A stretch of DNA of 64,000 bases from Clostridia bacterium (lineage in GTDB: Bacteria > Bacillota > Clostridia > Lachnospirales > Lachnospiraceae), in contig CAJTFD010000011.1 of assembly GCA_910575625.1 (NCBI GenBank), positions 92,783 through 156,782 of the forward strand, read 5' to 3'. Each line of letters opens with the position of its first letter. The first letter of the stretch is position 1. Positions 34,481 to 43,623 of this stretch are shown one piece after another. Below the pieces are notes generated by a model. That model was not told the origin of the DNA. It saw only the letters and a program-made list of their open reading frames with translations, and searched no databases. Position numbers and translations under genes: made by a program.

Positions 34481-34879
34481 TCATCCTTCCGACAGATCCT
34501 CCCACTCCGGCTGTCCGGCCTCCTCCGGCACACCCACGTGGATCTCATCCTTCTCTTGTATTGCCTCTCCTGTCTCTTGCTCTTCCTCTTTTTCCTCCGA
34601 CTGCCAACTCCCCGGGACAAAGTGCAGGAAATAGGCGTAGATATCCACCACTGCTTTGTACAGTTCCTCCGGGATCTCCCTTCCCAGGTCCAGCTGGGAC
34701 AGCACTGTGGCCAGGGAATTGTCCTCGTAGACCGGGACGTCGTTCTCATTGGCGATCTCCACCATCTTCTCAGCCAGATGCCCCATGCCGGAAGCTACCA
34801 CCACCGGCGCGGCCGACTGGCGTTCATCGTATTTCAGGGCAACGGCTTTTTTATTCAGCAGATCGTTAAATCGTGACAT
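34481..34879 (-). CDS. flhX: FlhX: FlhB C-terminal-domain homologue
   Basis: A 132-residue protein related to the cytoplasmic domain of the flagellar export switch FlhB. AVALKYDERQSAAPVVVASG, then NDVPVYEDNSLATVL and REIPEELYKAVVDIYAYF, matches the region after the NPTH cleavage site of FlhB, which itself is absent. In Bacillus the orphan homologue YlqH (FlhX) lies next to YlqG, as here. It may stand in for the cleaved FlhB domain during export-specificity switching. A charged Glu-rich tail (about the last 40 residues) is unusual for FlhB. The start overlaps the end of the upstream gene by 14 bases. Confidence 0.8.
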   Translation of the reverse strand: MSRFNDLLNKKAVALKYDERQSAAPVVVASGMGHLAEKMVEIANENDVPVYEDNSLATVLSQLDLGREIPEELYKAVVDIYAYFLHFVPGSWQSEEKEEEQETGEAIQEKDEIHVGVPEEAGQPEWEDLSEG

Positions 34880-36281
34880 TGATCGAATTCTTCCTTTCAA
34901 ATATTTTGGGGAACACCTGGGAGATGGAGACCGGCTCCGATGCCTTCTCCAGCACAAGGGAGCGGAACGTGATCCCATTATCCGCCATGATGGCCTCCAG
35001 CGCGTTGTGGATCTCCTTCTCCTTGTCGGCCAATACCTCCGGATAAGACAGGTACATATCCATCTTCTCATTCCCGTAGAGCATGACCACATCGAAGAAT
35101 CCCAGGTCCTTTATATCGAACTTGATCAGCAGCTTCGTACGCCTGCCTTCCCCTTCTGCGGCCCCGCTCTCATCGTCCGGATCGATCCACATCTCCGCGA
35201 ACATGGTCCGCCCGTTCAGCTCCATGGGCAGCATCAGATGGAGTACCGGCATGTATACGCTCTCATTGAGCAGGACAGCTTTCATCAGGTTCTGGAAGAC
35301 CTGCTTGTTCTCCAGGCCGGCCTCCCCTTTCACACCGTACTCCACCATGTCCAGGAATTTCTCCGTCCATTCGTTTTTTTTGGTCGCTTTCTCGTAGCTG
35401 GTATTCTGGAGGATCTGGGGCAGTTTTTCCGGCAGGACCCCATGGAACTTTGCCCTGAACCCCTGGAAATTCAGTAATTTTGTAAAAGTATCAATCAATT
35501 TATCCAGGTTCCCGTTCTCATACCTGGAGACATTGAAGGTCAGCACCCCGATCAGATCGCGGATCGCACCGAAATCCCGGGTCTTCGATATATATTCGCT
35601 GAGCATGGGGATCATCTCTTTTTTCAAAAAATCCGCATTCATTTTCGTATCCCCGGGCACCGCCCCCATATCCAGCTTCTCCATCATCTGCTGGACCACC
35701 TCCCGGTCGGCGCGCAGCATGTATTTCGAGATCGTATCCAGGTTCCCCCGGATGTTTTCCAGGAGATGGGGCCCGGCGGACATATCGTTGATCTGCTTCA
35801 ACAGTTCCAGGACCCCGGCCTTCAGCTCTACGGACTGGGTATCGCTCATGACCTGGCGCAGCATGTTGTAAAATGTCCCGGTATATCTCACGGCCCCGTC
35901 CGTCTGGTTTTTCAGGAAATCCAAGAGCTGGGTATCCGTCATCTTCATCATGTCCATGAACTTGGCGATCTCCTCCGCCAAGTCCGGACCGATCCCGGCC
36001 TCCACCAGGTTGCCCATGCCCTGCAAAAATAATGTGGAGAAGAGCTGGGTCAGCTGCGGCGCGTCATTGATCTGCTGGACAAAATTCCCAAAGTTCGACT
36101 GGGCATTCAATCCCAGTTTCGTCTGCTGCTGATCCCCGGCATCGCCGCGGCCGTCGGAGCGGACGATCTTGCTGGGATCCACAGGATTCTGTATCTGTTT
36201 TTCATTGGTCGTCAACGGGTTGTTCTTTACATTATTATCCAACCCCGCGGGCGGCGTGGTCACTCTTAAAATATTCGGCAT
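34866..36281 (-). CDS. YlqG/FliK-like hook-length control-type protein
   Basis: A 471-residue protein; ATG 36281 follows AGGTGG. The N-terminal 60 residues are Gln/Asn-rich and disordered. The middle is helical (FVQQINDAPQLTQLFSTLFL). The last 120 residues resemble the Flg_hook domain (LPMELNGRTMFAEMWIDPDD, KLLIKFDIKDLGFFDVVML). With FlhX directly downstream it matches the YlqG-YlqH pair of Bacillus. It may therefore sense export substrate class as FliK does. A separate canonical fliK may exist elsewhere in the genome. It is divergent from cheA. Confidence 0.65.
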   Translation of the reverse strand: MPNILRVTTPPAGLDNNVKNNPLTTNEKQIQNPVDPSKIVRSDGRGDAGDQQQTKLGLNAQSNFGNFVQQINDAPQLTQLFSTLFLQGMGNLVEAGIGPDLAEEIAKFMDMMKMTDTQLLDFLKNQTDGAVRYTGTFYNMLRQVMSDTQSVELKAGVLELLKQINDMSAGPHLLENIRGNLDTISKYMLRADREVVQQMMEKLDMGAVPGDTKMNADFLKKEMIPMLSEYISKTRDFGAIRDLIGVLTFNVSRYENGNLDKLIDTFTKLLNFQGFRAKFHGVLPEKLPQILQNTSYEKATKKNEWTEKFLDMVEYGVKGEAGLENKQVFQNLMKAVLLNESVYMPVLHLMLPMELNGRTMFAEMWIDPDDESGAAEGEGRRTKLLIKFDIKDLGFFDVVMLYGNEKMDMYLSYPEVLADKEKEIHNALEAIMADNGITFRSLVLEKASEPVSISQVFPKIFERKNSINVTI

Positions 36282-36300
36282 TTTTTCCACCTACTGATAT

Positions 36301-36327
36301 TAATTTTTCCATCCATTGTGTCGATAT
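36301..36327 (+). promoter_or_regulatory. SigmaD (sigma28)-like promoter of cheA
   Basis: TAAT (36301-36304), 15 bases, GTCGATAT (36320-36327) fits the flagellar sigma consensus TAAA-N15-GCCGATAA at 9 of 12 positions. It lies 50 bases upstream of the cheA start. Confidence 0.5.
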
Positions 36328-36331
36328 ACAT

Positions 36332-36360
36332 ACTATATACAAAATTTTAATAAAATACAA
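36332..36360 (-). promoter_or_regulatory. SigmaA-type promoter of the fliK-like/flhX operon
   Basis: On the minus strand TTGTAT (36355-36360) and TATAGT (36332-36337) are 17 bases apart. It is interleaved with the cheA promoter region, so the two divergent operons could compete for polymerase. Confidence 0.5.
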
Positions 36361-36376
36361 GGCGGTGTTGAAAATT

Positions 36377-38479
36377 ATGGATAACGGTACAGATAGCATG
36401 CTTGATATGTATCTATTCGAGACGAACTCTCTGATGGAACAGCTTGATGAACTGCTCATCGAGGCAGAGAAAGTCGAAGAATTTAGCACAGATGACGTAA
36501 ATGAGATTTTCCGTATCATGCACACCATCAAAGGCTCGTCTGCAATGATGGAATTTACTTCCCTGAATCAGATTGCCCATCATATAGAAGATCTGTTTTT
36601 CTATATCCGTGAAAACGGCATGGACTCCATTGCCCCGGAATTGAAAAAATCTCTGTTCAATCTCATGTTTAAGTCCACAGATATGTTGCGGACTGAAATT
36701 GAGAAAGTGGAAAATAACGAACCACTTACTGAGAATATCGACAACATCATTGGGGAAATTAATAGTTTCCTGAATAAAATCAGCAACACAGACAGCCCGG
36801 AGGACACCGGCGGCAATGACGGCCCTTCCGTAGCGGAGCTGAATATGGAACTGGCCAACTGTCCGGATGACGATGCGCCTTTCTTCATCAAAGTCATATT
36901 TGAGGAGGGCTGCGGCATGGAGAACCTGCGGGCTTTCATGCTGGTGAACGCCCTGCAGGATCTGGGCCTGCCTTTCCGTTTCTATCCAGACGATGTGGAG
37001 AACAACAGCGCATCAGCCCAGGCGATCGTTGAGAAAGGATTTTTCCTGGCCCTGCTCGAAGAAGAACACATTGAAAAAGTGATCAATACCATCACAGGGA
37101 CCAGCCACATCCATTCTTATGAAGTCATCGAGAATGCCCGGTTAAAAGGTGCACAGGCAGAAGGGGATCCAGACAAGGCAGCAGAAGCAAAGCCGGCGGA
37201 TACCGTAAAAGACACCCCGGCTCCGGCAGCCAGCACATCCCCCGCAGAAGCCCCGGCAAAACAGGCCCCGGCCAGCAGAGCCCACAGCGGCCCTGTAAAA
37301 CAGAGCCTGATCAGCGTAAACCTCTCCAAACTGGACGCCCTGGTGGCGATCGTGGGCGAGATCGTGATCACCGAATCCATGGTGACCTCCTCCCCGGACA
37401 TCCAGGGATTGAAATTGGATAATTTCATGAAGTCCACCCGTCAGCTGCGCAAGCTGACCAAAGACCTCCAGGACCTGGCCATGTCCCTGCGCATGGTCCC
37501 TGTATCCGGCGTGTTCCAAAAGATGAACCGCATCGTACGGGATATGAAGCAGAAATTAAATAAAGACGTGCGCCTGACCATCATCGGTGAGGACACAGAA
37601 TTGGATAAATCCATCGTGGACGGCATCAGCGACCCGATCATGCACATCGTCCGCAATTCCATGGACCATGGCGTGGAAGTCACCTCCGCGGAGCGTGTCG
37701 CGGCCGGCAAGGATCCCCAGGCCGAGATCATCCTCTCCGCCACCCATACCGGCAGCGAGGTCATCATCAAAGTGGAGGACGATGGCTACGGCATGGACAC
37801 CGAGAAGATCCTTGCAAAAGCGGCCAACAACGGACTGCTGATAAAGCCGGAGAGCGAATACACGAAGAAAGAGATCCTCGGACTGCTCCTGCTCCCGGGA
37901 TTCTCCACCAACGAAGAAGTGACCGAATATTCAGGCCGCGGCGTGGGCATGGATGTGGTGAAACGGAATGTGGAGTCTGTGGGAGGCACAGTATCCATCT
38001 CCAGCGAACTGGGACAGGGCAGCTGCACCACATTAAAGATCCCGCTGACCATGGCCATCGTGGACGGTATGGAGATCGCGGTCGGACAGTCGATCTTCAC
38101 GGTACCGATCGCGAACATCCGTCAGTCCTTCAAAGTCTCCAATGAAGACGTGGTCTACGATGCGGAAGGCAATGAGATCGTCAAGTGTATGAATGAATTT
38201 TACCCGATCATCCGCGTGCACCAGCTTTATAATGTAGAGACAGAGGTCACGAACATCGAGGACGGCATCCTGATCTGGGTGGAAGCCAGCGATACGTCCT
38301 ACTGCCTGTTCGTGGATGAGCTCCTGGGTGAACAGCAGGTAGTGGTCAAGCCTCTGCCCTCTTATCTGAATAATTTTAATATCAAAAATTCCGGTATCAG
38401 CGGATGTACGATCTTAGGCAACGGAAATATCAGTATCATCCTGGATATCTTAAGCCTTTACGAAATGGCTCAATATTAA
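36377..38479 (+). CDS. cheA: Chemotaxis histidine kinase CheA
   Basis: A 700-residue signalling kinase. ATG 36377 follows AAGGCGGTG at 9 bases; an upstream GTG at 36365 overlaps that site. The P1 phosphotransfer domain carries the phosphorylated His49 in IMHTIKGSSAMM. A P2-like response-regulator docking domain lies at about residues 150-255, followed by an Ala/Pro-rich linker. The P3 dimerisation helices contain LRMVPVSGVFQKMNRIVRD. The ATPase N-box is HIVRNSMDHGVE and the G-box includes GRGVGMDVVKRN. The C-terminal P5 domain binds CheW. It heads the che operon; no cheY or cheC/cheD gene is in this window. Confidence 0.95.
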   Translation: MDNGTDSMLDMYLFETNSLMEQLDELLIEAEKVEEFSTDDVNEIFRIMHTIKGSSAMMEFTSLNQIAHHIEDLFFYIRENGMDSIAPELKKSLFNLMFKSTDMLRTEIEKVENNEPLTENIDNIIGEINSFLNKISNTDSPEDTGGNDGPSVAELNMELANCPDDDAPFFIKVIFEEGCGMENLRAFMLVNALQDLGLPFRFYPDDVENNSASAQAIVEKGFFLALLEEEHIEKVINTITGTSHIHSYEVIENARLKGAQAEGDPDKAAEAKPADTVKDTPAPAASTSPAEAPAKQAPASRAHSGPVKQSLISVNLSKLDALVAIVGEIVITESMVTSSPDIQGLKLDNFMKSTRQLRKLTKDLQDLAMSLRMVPVSGVFQKMNRIVRDMKQKLNKDVRLTIIGEDTELDKSIVDGISDPIMHIVRNSMDHGVEVTSAERVAAGKDPQAEIILSATHTGSEVIIKVEDDGYGMDTEKILAKAANNGLLIKPESEYTKKEILGLLLLPGFSTNEEVTEYSGRGVGMDVVKRNVESVGGTVSISSELGQGSCTTLKIPLTMAIVDGMEIAVGQSIFTVPIANIRQSFKVSNEDVVYDAEGNEIVKCMNEFYPIIRVHQLYNVETEVTNIEDGILIWVEASDTSYCLFVDELLGEQQVVVKPLPSYLNNFNIKNSGISGCTILGNGNISIILDILSLYEMAQY

Positions 38480-38503
38480 ATCTTAAATTTTGGAGGATCT
38501 AAA

Positions 38504-38995
38504 ATGTCTGAAGATACAAAAATCATCATAGATGACGATATGGATGAGGTTGGCGAAATCGAGGTGGAGAAGGAGCGGTTCCTCACATTCCGCTCCGCCG
38601 ACCTGACTTTCGCAGTGAATACAAAGTACGTAATCGAGATCATCACGAACCATTCGATCACCACACTGCCCATGGTACCGGAATATATCAAAGGGATCAT
38701 CAATCTGAGGGGACAGATCATCCCCATCGTGGATATCCGCCTGCGCCTGGGGAAACCGTCGATCGATATGGAGAACAATGAGTCGAACTGCATCATCGTG
38801 CTGGATATCGACTCCATCTCCGTGGGGATCATCGTCGACTCCGTATCCCAGGTGGTGGACAGCGAGCTGAGCAAGATCTCGCCCGTGCCTGTCAACAACC
38901 AGCGTGAACTGGTCAACGGGATGATCTCTCTGGATGTAAACAATGTCGTGCTCCTCCTCGACTGCGAGCAACTGGTAGATACACAGACCATATAA
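38504..38995 (+). CDS. cheW: Chemotaxis adaptor CheW
   Basis: A 163-residue adaptor linking receptors to CheA. After an acidic 20-residue lead it shows the CheW fold: FAVNTKYVIEIITN, MVPEYIKGIINLRGQIIPIV, IIVDSVSQVVD and LLLDCEQLV. ATG 38504 follows TTTGGAGG. It lies 24 bases after cheA in the same operon. Confidence 0.93.
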   Translation: MSEDTKIIIDDDMDEVGEIEVEKERFLTFRSADLTFAVNTKYVIEIITNHSITTLPMVPEYIKGIINLRGQIIPIVDIRLRLGKPSIDMENNESNCIIVLDIDSISVGIIVDSVSQVVDSELSKISPVPVNNQRELVNGMISLDVNNVVLLLDCEQLVDTQTI

Positions 38996-39016
38996 GTTGG
39001 ATGGAAGGAGTGTGCT

Positions 39017-39847
39017 ATGCTAAACATTGCCGATCAGGATTTCAAACGCCTGGTAGACTTCGTAAAATCCAATTATGGTATCGATCTGAGTAAAAAACGC
39101 CAGCTCATATCCAGCCGCCTGTCCGGCACAGTCGCAAGTATGGGTTACAAAGATTTTACCGGCTATGTAGATCACATTGTCTCTAAGAAAAGCGGTAAGG
39201 ACAATGAGATCATGTTGAATAAACTGACTACAAACTACACATATTTTTACCGGGAAAAAGCACATTTTGATTTTTTCCGGGACACCATACTCCCCTACGT
39301 GGTAGAGAGCAATAAGAAAAATCGGGTCATGAGTATCTGGAGCGCCGGGTGCTCCTCCGGCGAGGAACCCTACACGATCACGATGCTCATCAAAGAATAC
39401 CTGGGCGCCCAGGCCAGTTCCTGGGACACCAGGATCTTAGCAACAGATATCTCCCACGATGTCCTGAGCAAAGCCAAGACCGGTCTGTATGAGGAAGAAT
39501 CCCTGCGGGAGCTGCCTCCTGAATGGAAGCGCAAGTATTTTACCCCTGTGAAAGAAGCGCCGGGTACTTATGAAGTGTCCAAAGCCCTGCGCAGCAACGT
39601 GATCTTCCGCACATTCAATCTGATGGATCCTATACAGTTCAAACTGAAATTTGACGTGATATTCTGCAGGAATGTGATGATCTATTTTGACCAGGACACG
39701 AAAGAAGCCCTTGTAAAACGTTTTTACCAGGCTTCCAATCCAGGCGCTTATCTTCTGATCGGGCATTCTGAAAGCCTGAATAAAGATCGCACGCCTTATG
39801 AATATCTGATGCCTGCGACTTACCGCAAGATCGCGGGGAATACTTAA
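39017..39847 (+). CDS. cheR: Chemotaxis receptor methyltransferase CheR
   Basis: A 276-residue SAM-dependent methyltransferase that methylates glutamates of chemoreceptors. The N-terminal helical domain (GIDLSKKRQLISSRLSGTVA) precedes the SAM domain with SIWSAGCSSGEEPYTITMLI and, later, DVIFCRNVMIYFD and LLIGHSESL. GGAAGGAG precedes ATG 39017. No receptor gene is in the window. Confidence 0.95.
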   Translation: MLNIADQDFKRLVDFVKSNYGIDLSKKRQLISSRLSGTVASMGYKDFTGYVDHIVSKKSGKDNEIMLNKLTTNYTYFYREKAHFDFFRDTILPYVVESNKKNRVMSIWSAGCSSGEEPYTITMLIKEYLGAQASSWDTRILATDISHDVLSKAKTGLYEEESLRELPPEWKRKYFTPVKEAPGTYEVSKALRSNVIFRTFNLMDPIQFKLKFDVIFCRNVMIYFDQDTKEALVKRFYQASNPGAYLLIGHSESLNKDRTPYEYLMPATYRKIAGNT

Positions 39848-39877
39848 AGCATTTGATTTTTAGAAAGGCCGTAAAAA

Positions 39878-40930
39878 ATGATCCTAAATAAGATAAGAGT
39901 ACTCATCGTCGATGATTCCATGCTCTTCCGCAAAGTCCTCATCGACAACCTGTCCAAAAAACCTAATATCGAAATCATCGGGTCCGCCATAGACGCTTTC
40001 GACGCGGAAAAGAAGATCCTGCAGCTCAAGCCCGATGTGGTGACCTGCGATGTGGAGATGCCGCGCATGAACGGCATTGATTTCGTCAAAAAGCTCCTGC
40101 CCGTGCACCCCGTGCCGATCATACTGGTCTCCGCGCTGAATCTGAACGTTTTCGACGCGCTGAAAGCCGGGGCGGTGGATTTTGTGCGCAAACCGGATAT
40201 GTCGCTGGCGGGCACGCTGAACGCATTCATCAACGCCCTGACCCTGAAGATCTCGATCGCATCCAAGGCGAAAGTTAAGGTGCCGGGGACGCCCTCGGCG
40301 CTGCCCACGACCGCCCGCGGCCTGTCCCTCCAGTGCAATATGTCACCCTTGGCGCAAAACAGCACAGTGATCGCGATCGGAGCTTCCACAGGCGGCACCG
40401 AAGCCACGCTGGAAGTAGTGCGCAATCTTCCGGCCAACACGCCGGGGATCGTCGTCACCCAACATATGCCCGAAGGTTTCACCAAGATGTATGCAGAACG
40501 CCTGAACCGCATCTGCAAGATGGAGGCGAAGGAGGCTGAAAACGGAGACAAGATCGTAAGAGGCCGCATCCTCATCGCCCCCGGCAACCTGCAGATGGAA
40601 GTGGTGCGCGCCGGCGTCTCCTATTCCGTGCGCTGCTATCCCGGTGAAAAAGTCAGCGGACACCGTCCTTCTGTGGACGTACTGTTCCGCTCCATGGCCA
40701 AGAACGTGGGCCGCCAGGGCATCGGCATCATCCTCACCGGCATGGGCAAGGACGGCGCGGACGGTCTGTTGGAGATGCGCAACAAAGGTTCCTTCACCAT
40801 CGGGCAAGACAAGGATTCCTGCGTCGTCTATGGCATGCCCATGGTCGCCCATAAGATCGGCGCGGTCTGTCAGCAGGCTTCCTGCGCAAATATTGCAAAT
40901 GTACTGCTGACCCACTTAAACAAATTATGA
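39878..40930 (+). CDS. cheB: Chemotaxis methylesterase/response regulator CheB
   Basis: A 350-residue receptor-modification enzyme. The receiver domain has the acidic pair in VLIVDDSMLF and the phosphoacceptor Asp58 in VTCDVEMPRMNG. The C-terminal methylesterase has the catalytic Ser in GASTGG, His in VTQHMPEGF and Asp in TGMGKDGADG. It removes methyl groups added by CheR and may also deamidate receptor glutamines. It closes the che operon. Confidence 0.95.
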   Translation: MILNKIRVLIVDDSMLFRKVLIDNLSKKPNIEIIGSAIDAFDAEKKILQLKPDVVTCDVEMPRMNGIDFVKKLLPVHPVPIILVSALNLNVFDALKAGAVDFVRKPDMSLAGTLNAFINALTLKISIASKAKVKVPGTPSALPTTARGLSLQCNMSPLAQNSTVIAIGASTGGTEATLEVVRNLPANTPGIVVTQHMPEGFTKMYAERLNRICKMEAKEAENGDKIVRGRILIAPGNLQMEVVRAGVSYSVRCYPGEKVSGHRPSVDVLFRSMAKNVGRQGIGIILTGMGKDGADGLLEMRNKGSFTIGQDKDSCVVYGMPMVAHKIGAVCQQASCANIANVLLTHLNKL

Positions 40931-40961
40931 TCACAACTGTTCAGTACCTTCACAGCTACAG

Positions 40962-41005
40962 GCAAAAATCCATTCCGTATCATTTTCAGGCAAAGGGATT
41001 TTTGC
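40962..41005 (+). terminator. Possible terminator hairpin after cheB
   Basis: GCAAAAATCC (40962-40971) and GGATTTTTGC (40996-41005) form a perfect ten-base stem with a 24-base loop. A T-rich stretch follows only loosely, so termination efficiency is uncertain. No gene lies between 40931 and the flgM promoter. Confidence 0.5.
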
Positions 41006-41099
41006 TTGTATGTTTCAGGATCTTGCCTCATTTTGCGGCAAAGCACTTCACAAAATAGTGGCTACTGAATAATTACTTGTAATTTCTACAAACTCGCCC

Positions 41100-41126
41100 T
41101 TAATATTTCCTGTAAAATGGCGATAC
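41100..41126 (+). promoter_or_regulatory. SigmaD-like promoter of the flgM operon
   Basis: TTAA (41100-41103), 15 bases, GGCGATAC (41119-41126) matches TAAA-N15-GCCGATAA at 9 of 12 positions. It would give a 50-60-base leader before flgM, making late flagellar genes depend on the sigma factor that FlgM inhibits. Confidence 0.55.
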
Positions 41127-41185
41127 TCTATATAAGAGAAGTAAATAAAGACAATACAGCAATTGTCGAAAGGAGTATGGAATAT

Positions 41186-41500
41186 ATGAAAATATCACTC
41201 AATAATATCACGACATACCATACTGAATTTCCTCCGGTTGCGAAAGCTACTGCAAAAAATACGAATACTGAAAAGGCAGGTCGTAGCAACTATGATGCTA
41301 TCATCATCCAGTCTGACTCCAGACAGATTGCTGAAAAAACCTTTTCTTCTTCTTTAGCCCAGGCAGTATCCGGTGAAGTTCAGAACACACAAACTCCAGA
41401 ACAGAAGATCCAGGACATCAAAGAACAGGTCCAAAACGGCACATACCAGGTCCAGTTCGACAAGATAGCCTCACGCATGTTATTCCATTGGGGAGATTGA
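41186..41500 (+). CDS. flgM: Anti-sigmaD factor FlgM
   Basis: A 104-residue anti-sigma factor. ATG 41186 is chosen because AAGGAG sits ten bases upstream; earlier in-frame starts lie before or on the site. The first half is low-complexity. The C-terminal sigma-binding half is typical (KIQDIKEQVQNGTYQVQFDK, then IASRMLFHWGD). FlgM holds SigmaD inactive until hook completion lets it be exported. It is followed by flgN after 5 bases. Confidence 0.85.
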   Translation: MKISLNNITTYHTEFPPVAKATAKNTNTEKAGRSNYDAIIIQSDSRQIAEKTFSSSLAQAVSGEVQNTQTPEQKIQDIKEQVQNGTYQVQFDKIASRMLFHWGD

Positions 41501-41505
41501 TATCC

Positions 41506-41982
41506 ATGCATGATCTGAATGATTTCAAAGCAGTCGTAGGTGACCTGATCACCCTTTTGGAGGAGTTCAACGAGATAGAAACAGCGAAATTGGACGCTAT
41601 CCAGAAAAATCGAGTCACCTTTGTTGAAGAAAACATGAAAAAAGAGCAGGCCGGCATCATGAAGCTGCGGGGCTTGGATAAAAAACGTGAATCAATACAA
41701 AAAGACCTGGGGTGGGAGAGCATGTCGTTCAAAGAAATCCTGTCCCAGGTCAATGACGTTGAGAGGGAAAGATTAAAACCCCTGTTCGACCGGCTGGCCC
41801 AGGCTACGCAGCAGTTCACTGCCACAAAGGACAGTGCGCAAAAAGCCCTGGAGGTCAGCCTTCATCATATCGATACGATGCTCAAGAGGAAAGCAGCAGA
41901 AGAGAGCAGCGCATATACCAGTAAGGGAGATGCGAAGAAGACTGGCAGTCCCGGTAAACATTTTACCAGTACAAAGGTATAG
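41506..41982 (+). CDS. flgN: Flagellar export chaperone FlgN
   Basis: A 158-residue helical protein in the position of yvyG/flgN, between flgM and flgK. Its N-terminal helices (FKAVVGDLITLLEEFNEIET) and EKL-like middle match the FlgN family, which chaperones hook-junction proteins FlgK and FlgL. GGGGAGA precedes ATG 41506. Sequence identity in this family is low, so the position in the cluster carries much of the assignment. Confidence 0.8.
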   Translation: MHDLNDFKAVVGDLITLLEEFNEIETAKLDAIQKNRVTFVEENMKKEQAGIMKLRGLDKKRESIQKDLGWESMSFKEILSQVNDVERERLKPLFDRLAQATQQFTATKDSAQKALEVSLHHIDTMLKRKAAEESSAYTSKGDAKKTGSPGKHFTSTKV

Positions 41983-42009
41983 CGACCGACCATATGGAGG
42001 GATGATACT

Positions 42010-43602
42010 ATGTTACGAGCAACTTTTGCCGGTTTTTCAGTGGCCCGCGGCGCCATGAGCGCCAGCATGAAGGCTCTGGATGTGACCGGCCAGAATATAT
42101 CGAATGTCTACACAGAAGGATACACCCGGCAGCGTCTGGATCAGACCAGTTTCGCACCGGGATACGGCAATTACGCCTCGACGAACTACGTTGCGCAGAT
42201 CGGACATGGCGTGCTGGTCACGGGCGTATCTCAGATCCGCGACCCATACCTGGACATCCAGTACAGAGACCAGATGGCTGATGTGGGCATGTATGATGCC
42301 AAAGCATCCGTATTAGAACAGATTGAAGGCGTTTTCGATGAGACGATGAAGAGCGCGGTCAAAGACGCTCTCTCCGACTTGGAGAGCAAGCTGCTGGATC
42401 TGGCCAACTCCACAGGATCAGAGCTGGACGATTCCATCGTGCGCTCTTCCATGCAGTCCCTGGTAAACCTCTTCCATTCCAACGCCACATCCCTGGCCAG
42501 CAAACGGGAGCAGGTGACCGACGATCTTGAGACGAAAATGATCCCGGAACTCAACCAGCTGATGAAAAATATCGCTGAACTGAATAAGACGATCAAGAGC
42601 AGCGATATATTGGGATATCCTGCGCTTGAACTGCGGGATCAGCGGAACCAGCTGCTGGATGACCTGGCGACATATCTTCCTATTGAAGTAAAATATGAAG
42701 ATGAAAAGATATCCAGTACTGAAAAGGTAGAGAATGTGATAGTCAGCCTTGTCATGAAAGATGGGACTCGGAGGGAATTGATCGATCATGATAAATATGG
42801 TAAATTTACAGCTGAGACAACAAATAAATTTACAGCTGTAACTTTAGATCTTTCGAATCTGGATCCAAATAACACGACACCCGTTGACATTACTAAATTG
42901 AATGGAAATAATAAAGAAATATCCATCAACGGCGGTACTCTGACAGGAATATTGAATATGTTGAACAGTGCCGGTGTATTTGACGGCGATGCAACTACAG
43001 AAAAAGGATTCGGCTACTACGAACAATCCTTTGACCTTCTGGTCGACAAATTTGCCAAAACATTAAATGCATTAAATGAGCCAGCCAAAGATAACAATGG
43101 AAATCCAGTAGGCGATGGCGGCGCCCTTTTTGTAACCGATCCGGCTGGAGCAGCTTCTTTTACAGCGGCAAATATCAAAGTCAATGAAGAATGGATCAAG
43201 GGAAATGTAAAATTAAAAGCAAAGATAGACCCGGATTCAGGTACAACACAGAATGACAACATCAATAAAATGATAGCCGCTCTAAATGACAAACAAAAAT
43301 TTGAAAATCCAAATAAAGCTGGCGAGGTATTATTCGAGGGCACTTTCTACAACTACTATGTAGATATAGAATCCACCTTGGGTATCGACCAGCAGGCCAC
43401 CGACAACCTGCTCAAGAACCACATCACCGTAGCCACCACGATCGCACAGAGCAAAGATCAGGTATCCGGTGTGTCCCTGGACGAAGAAGGTGTAAACTTA
43501 ATGCAGTACCAGCAGTCCTACACCGCATCGGCCCGTCTCATGACCACATTAGACGAAGCCCTTGACAAATTGATCAACGGCACCGGTGTTGTCGGCAGAT
43601 AA
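42010..43602 (+). CDS. flgK: Flagellar hook-associated protein 1 FlgK
   Basis: A 530-residue hook-filament junction protein. The start LRATFAGFSVARGAMSASMK and LDVTGQNISNVYTEGYTRQR is the rod/hook family motif. The C-terminal coiled-coil ends GVNLMQYQQSYTASARLMTT. It is exported by the flagellar type III apparatus and forms the first junction ring. The middle (residues about 230-440) is variable and Asn/Thr-rich, as expected for the exposed domain. Confidence 0.93.
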   Translation: MLRATFAGFSVARGAMSASMKALDVTGQNISNVYTEGYTRQRLDQTSFAPGYGNYASTNYVAQIGHGVLVTGVSQIRDPYLDIQYRDQMADVGMYDAKASVLEQIEGVFDETMKSAVKDALSDLESKLLDLANSTGSELDDSIVRSSMQSLVNLFHSNATSLASKREQVTDDLETKMIPELNQLMKNIAELNKTIKSSDILGYPALELRDQRNQLLDDLATYLPIEVKYEDEKISSTEKVENVIVSLVMKDGTRRELIDHDKYGKFTAETTNKFTAVTLDLSNLDPNNTTPVDITKLNGNNKEISINGGTLTGILNMLNSAGVFDGDATTEKGFGYYEQSFDLLVDKFAKTLNALNEPAKDNNGNPVGDGGALFVTDPAGAASFTAANIKVNEEWIKGNVKLKAKIDPDSGTTQNDNINKMIAALNDKQKFENPNKAGEVLFEGTFYNYYVDIESTLGIDQQATDNLLKNHITVATTIAQSKDQVSGVSLDEEGVNLMQYQQSYTASARLMTTLDEALDKLINGTGVVGR

Positions 43603-43623
43603 TGAAAGGAGGTAATACAGACC

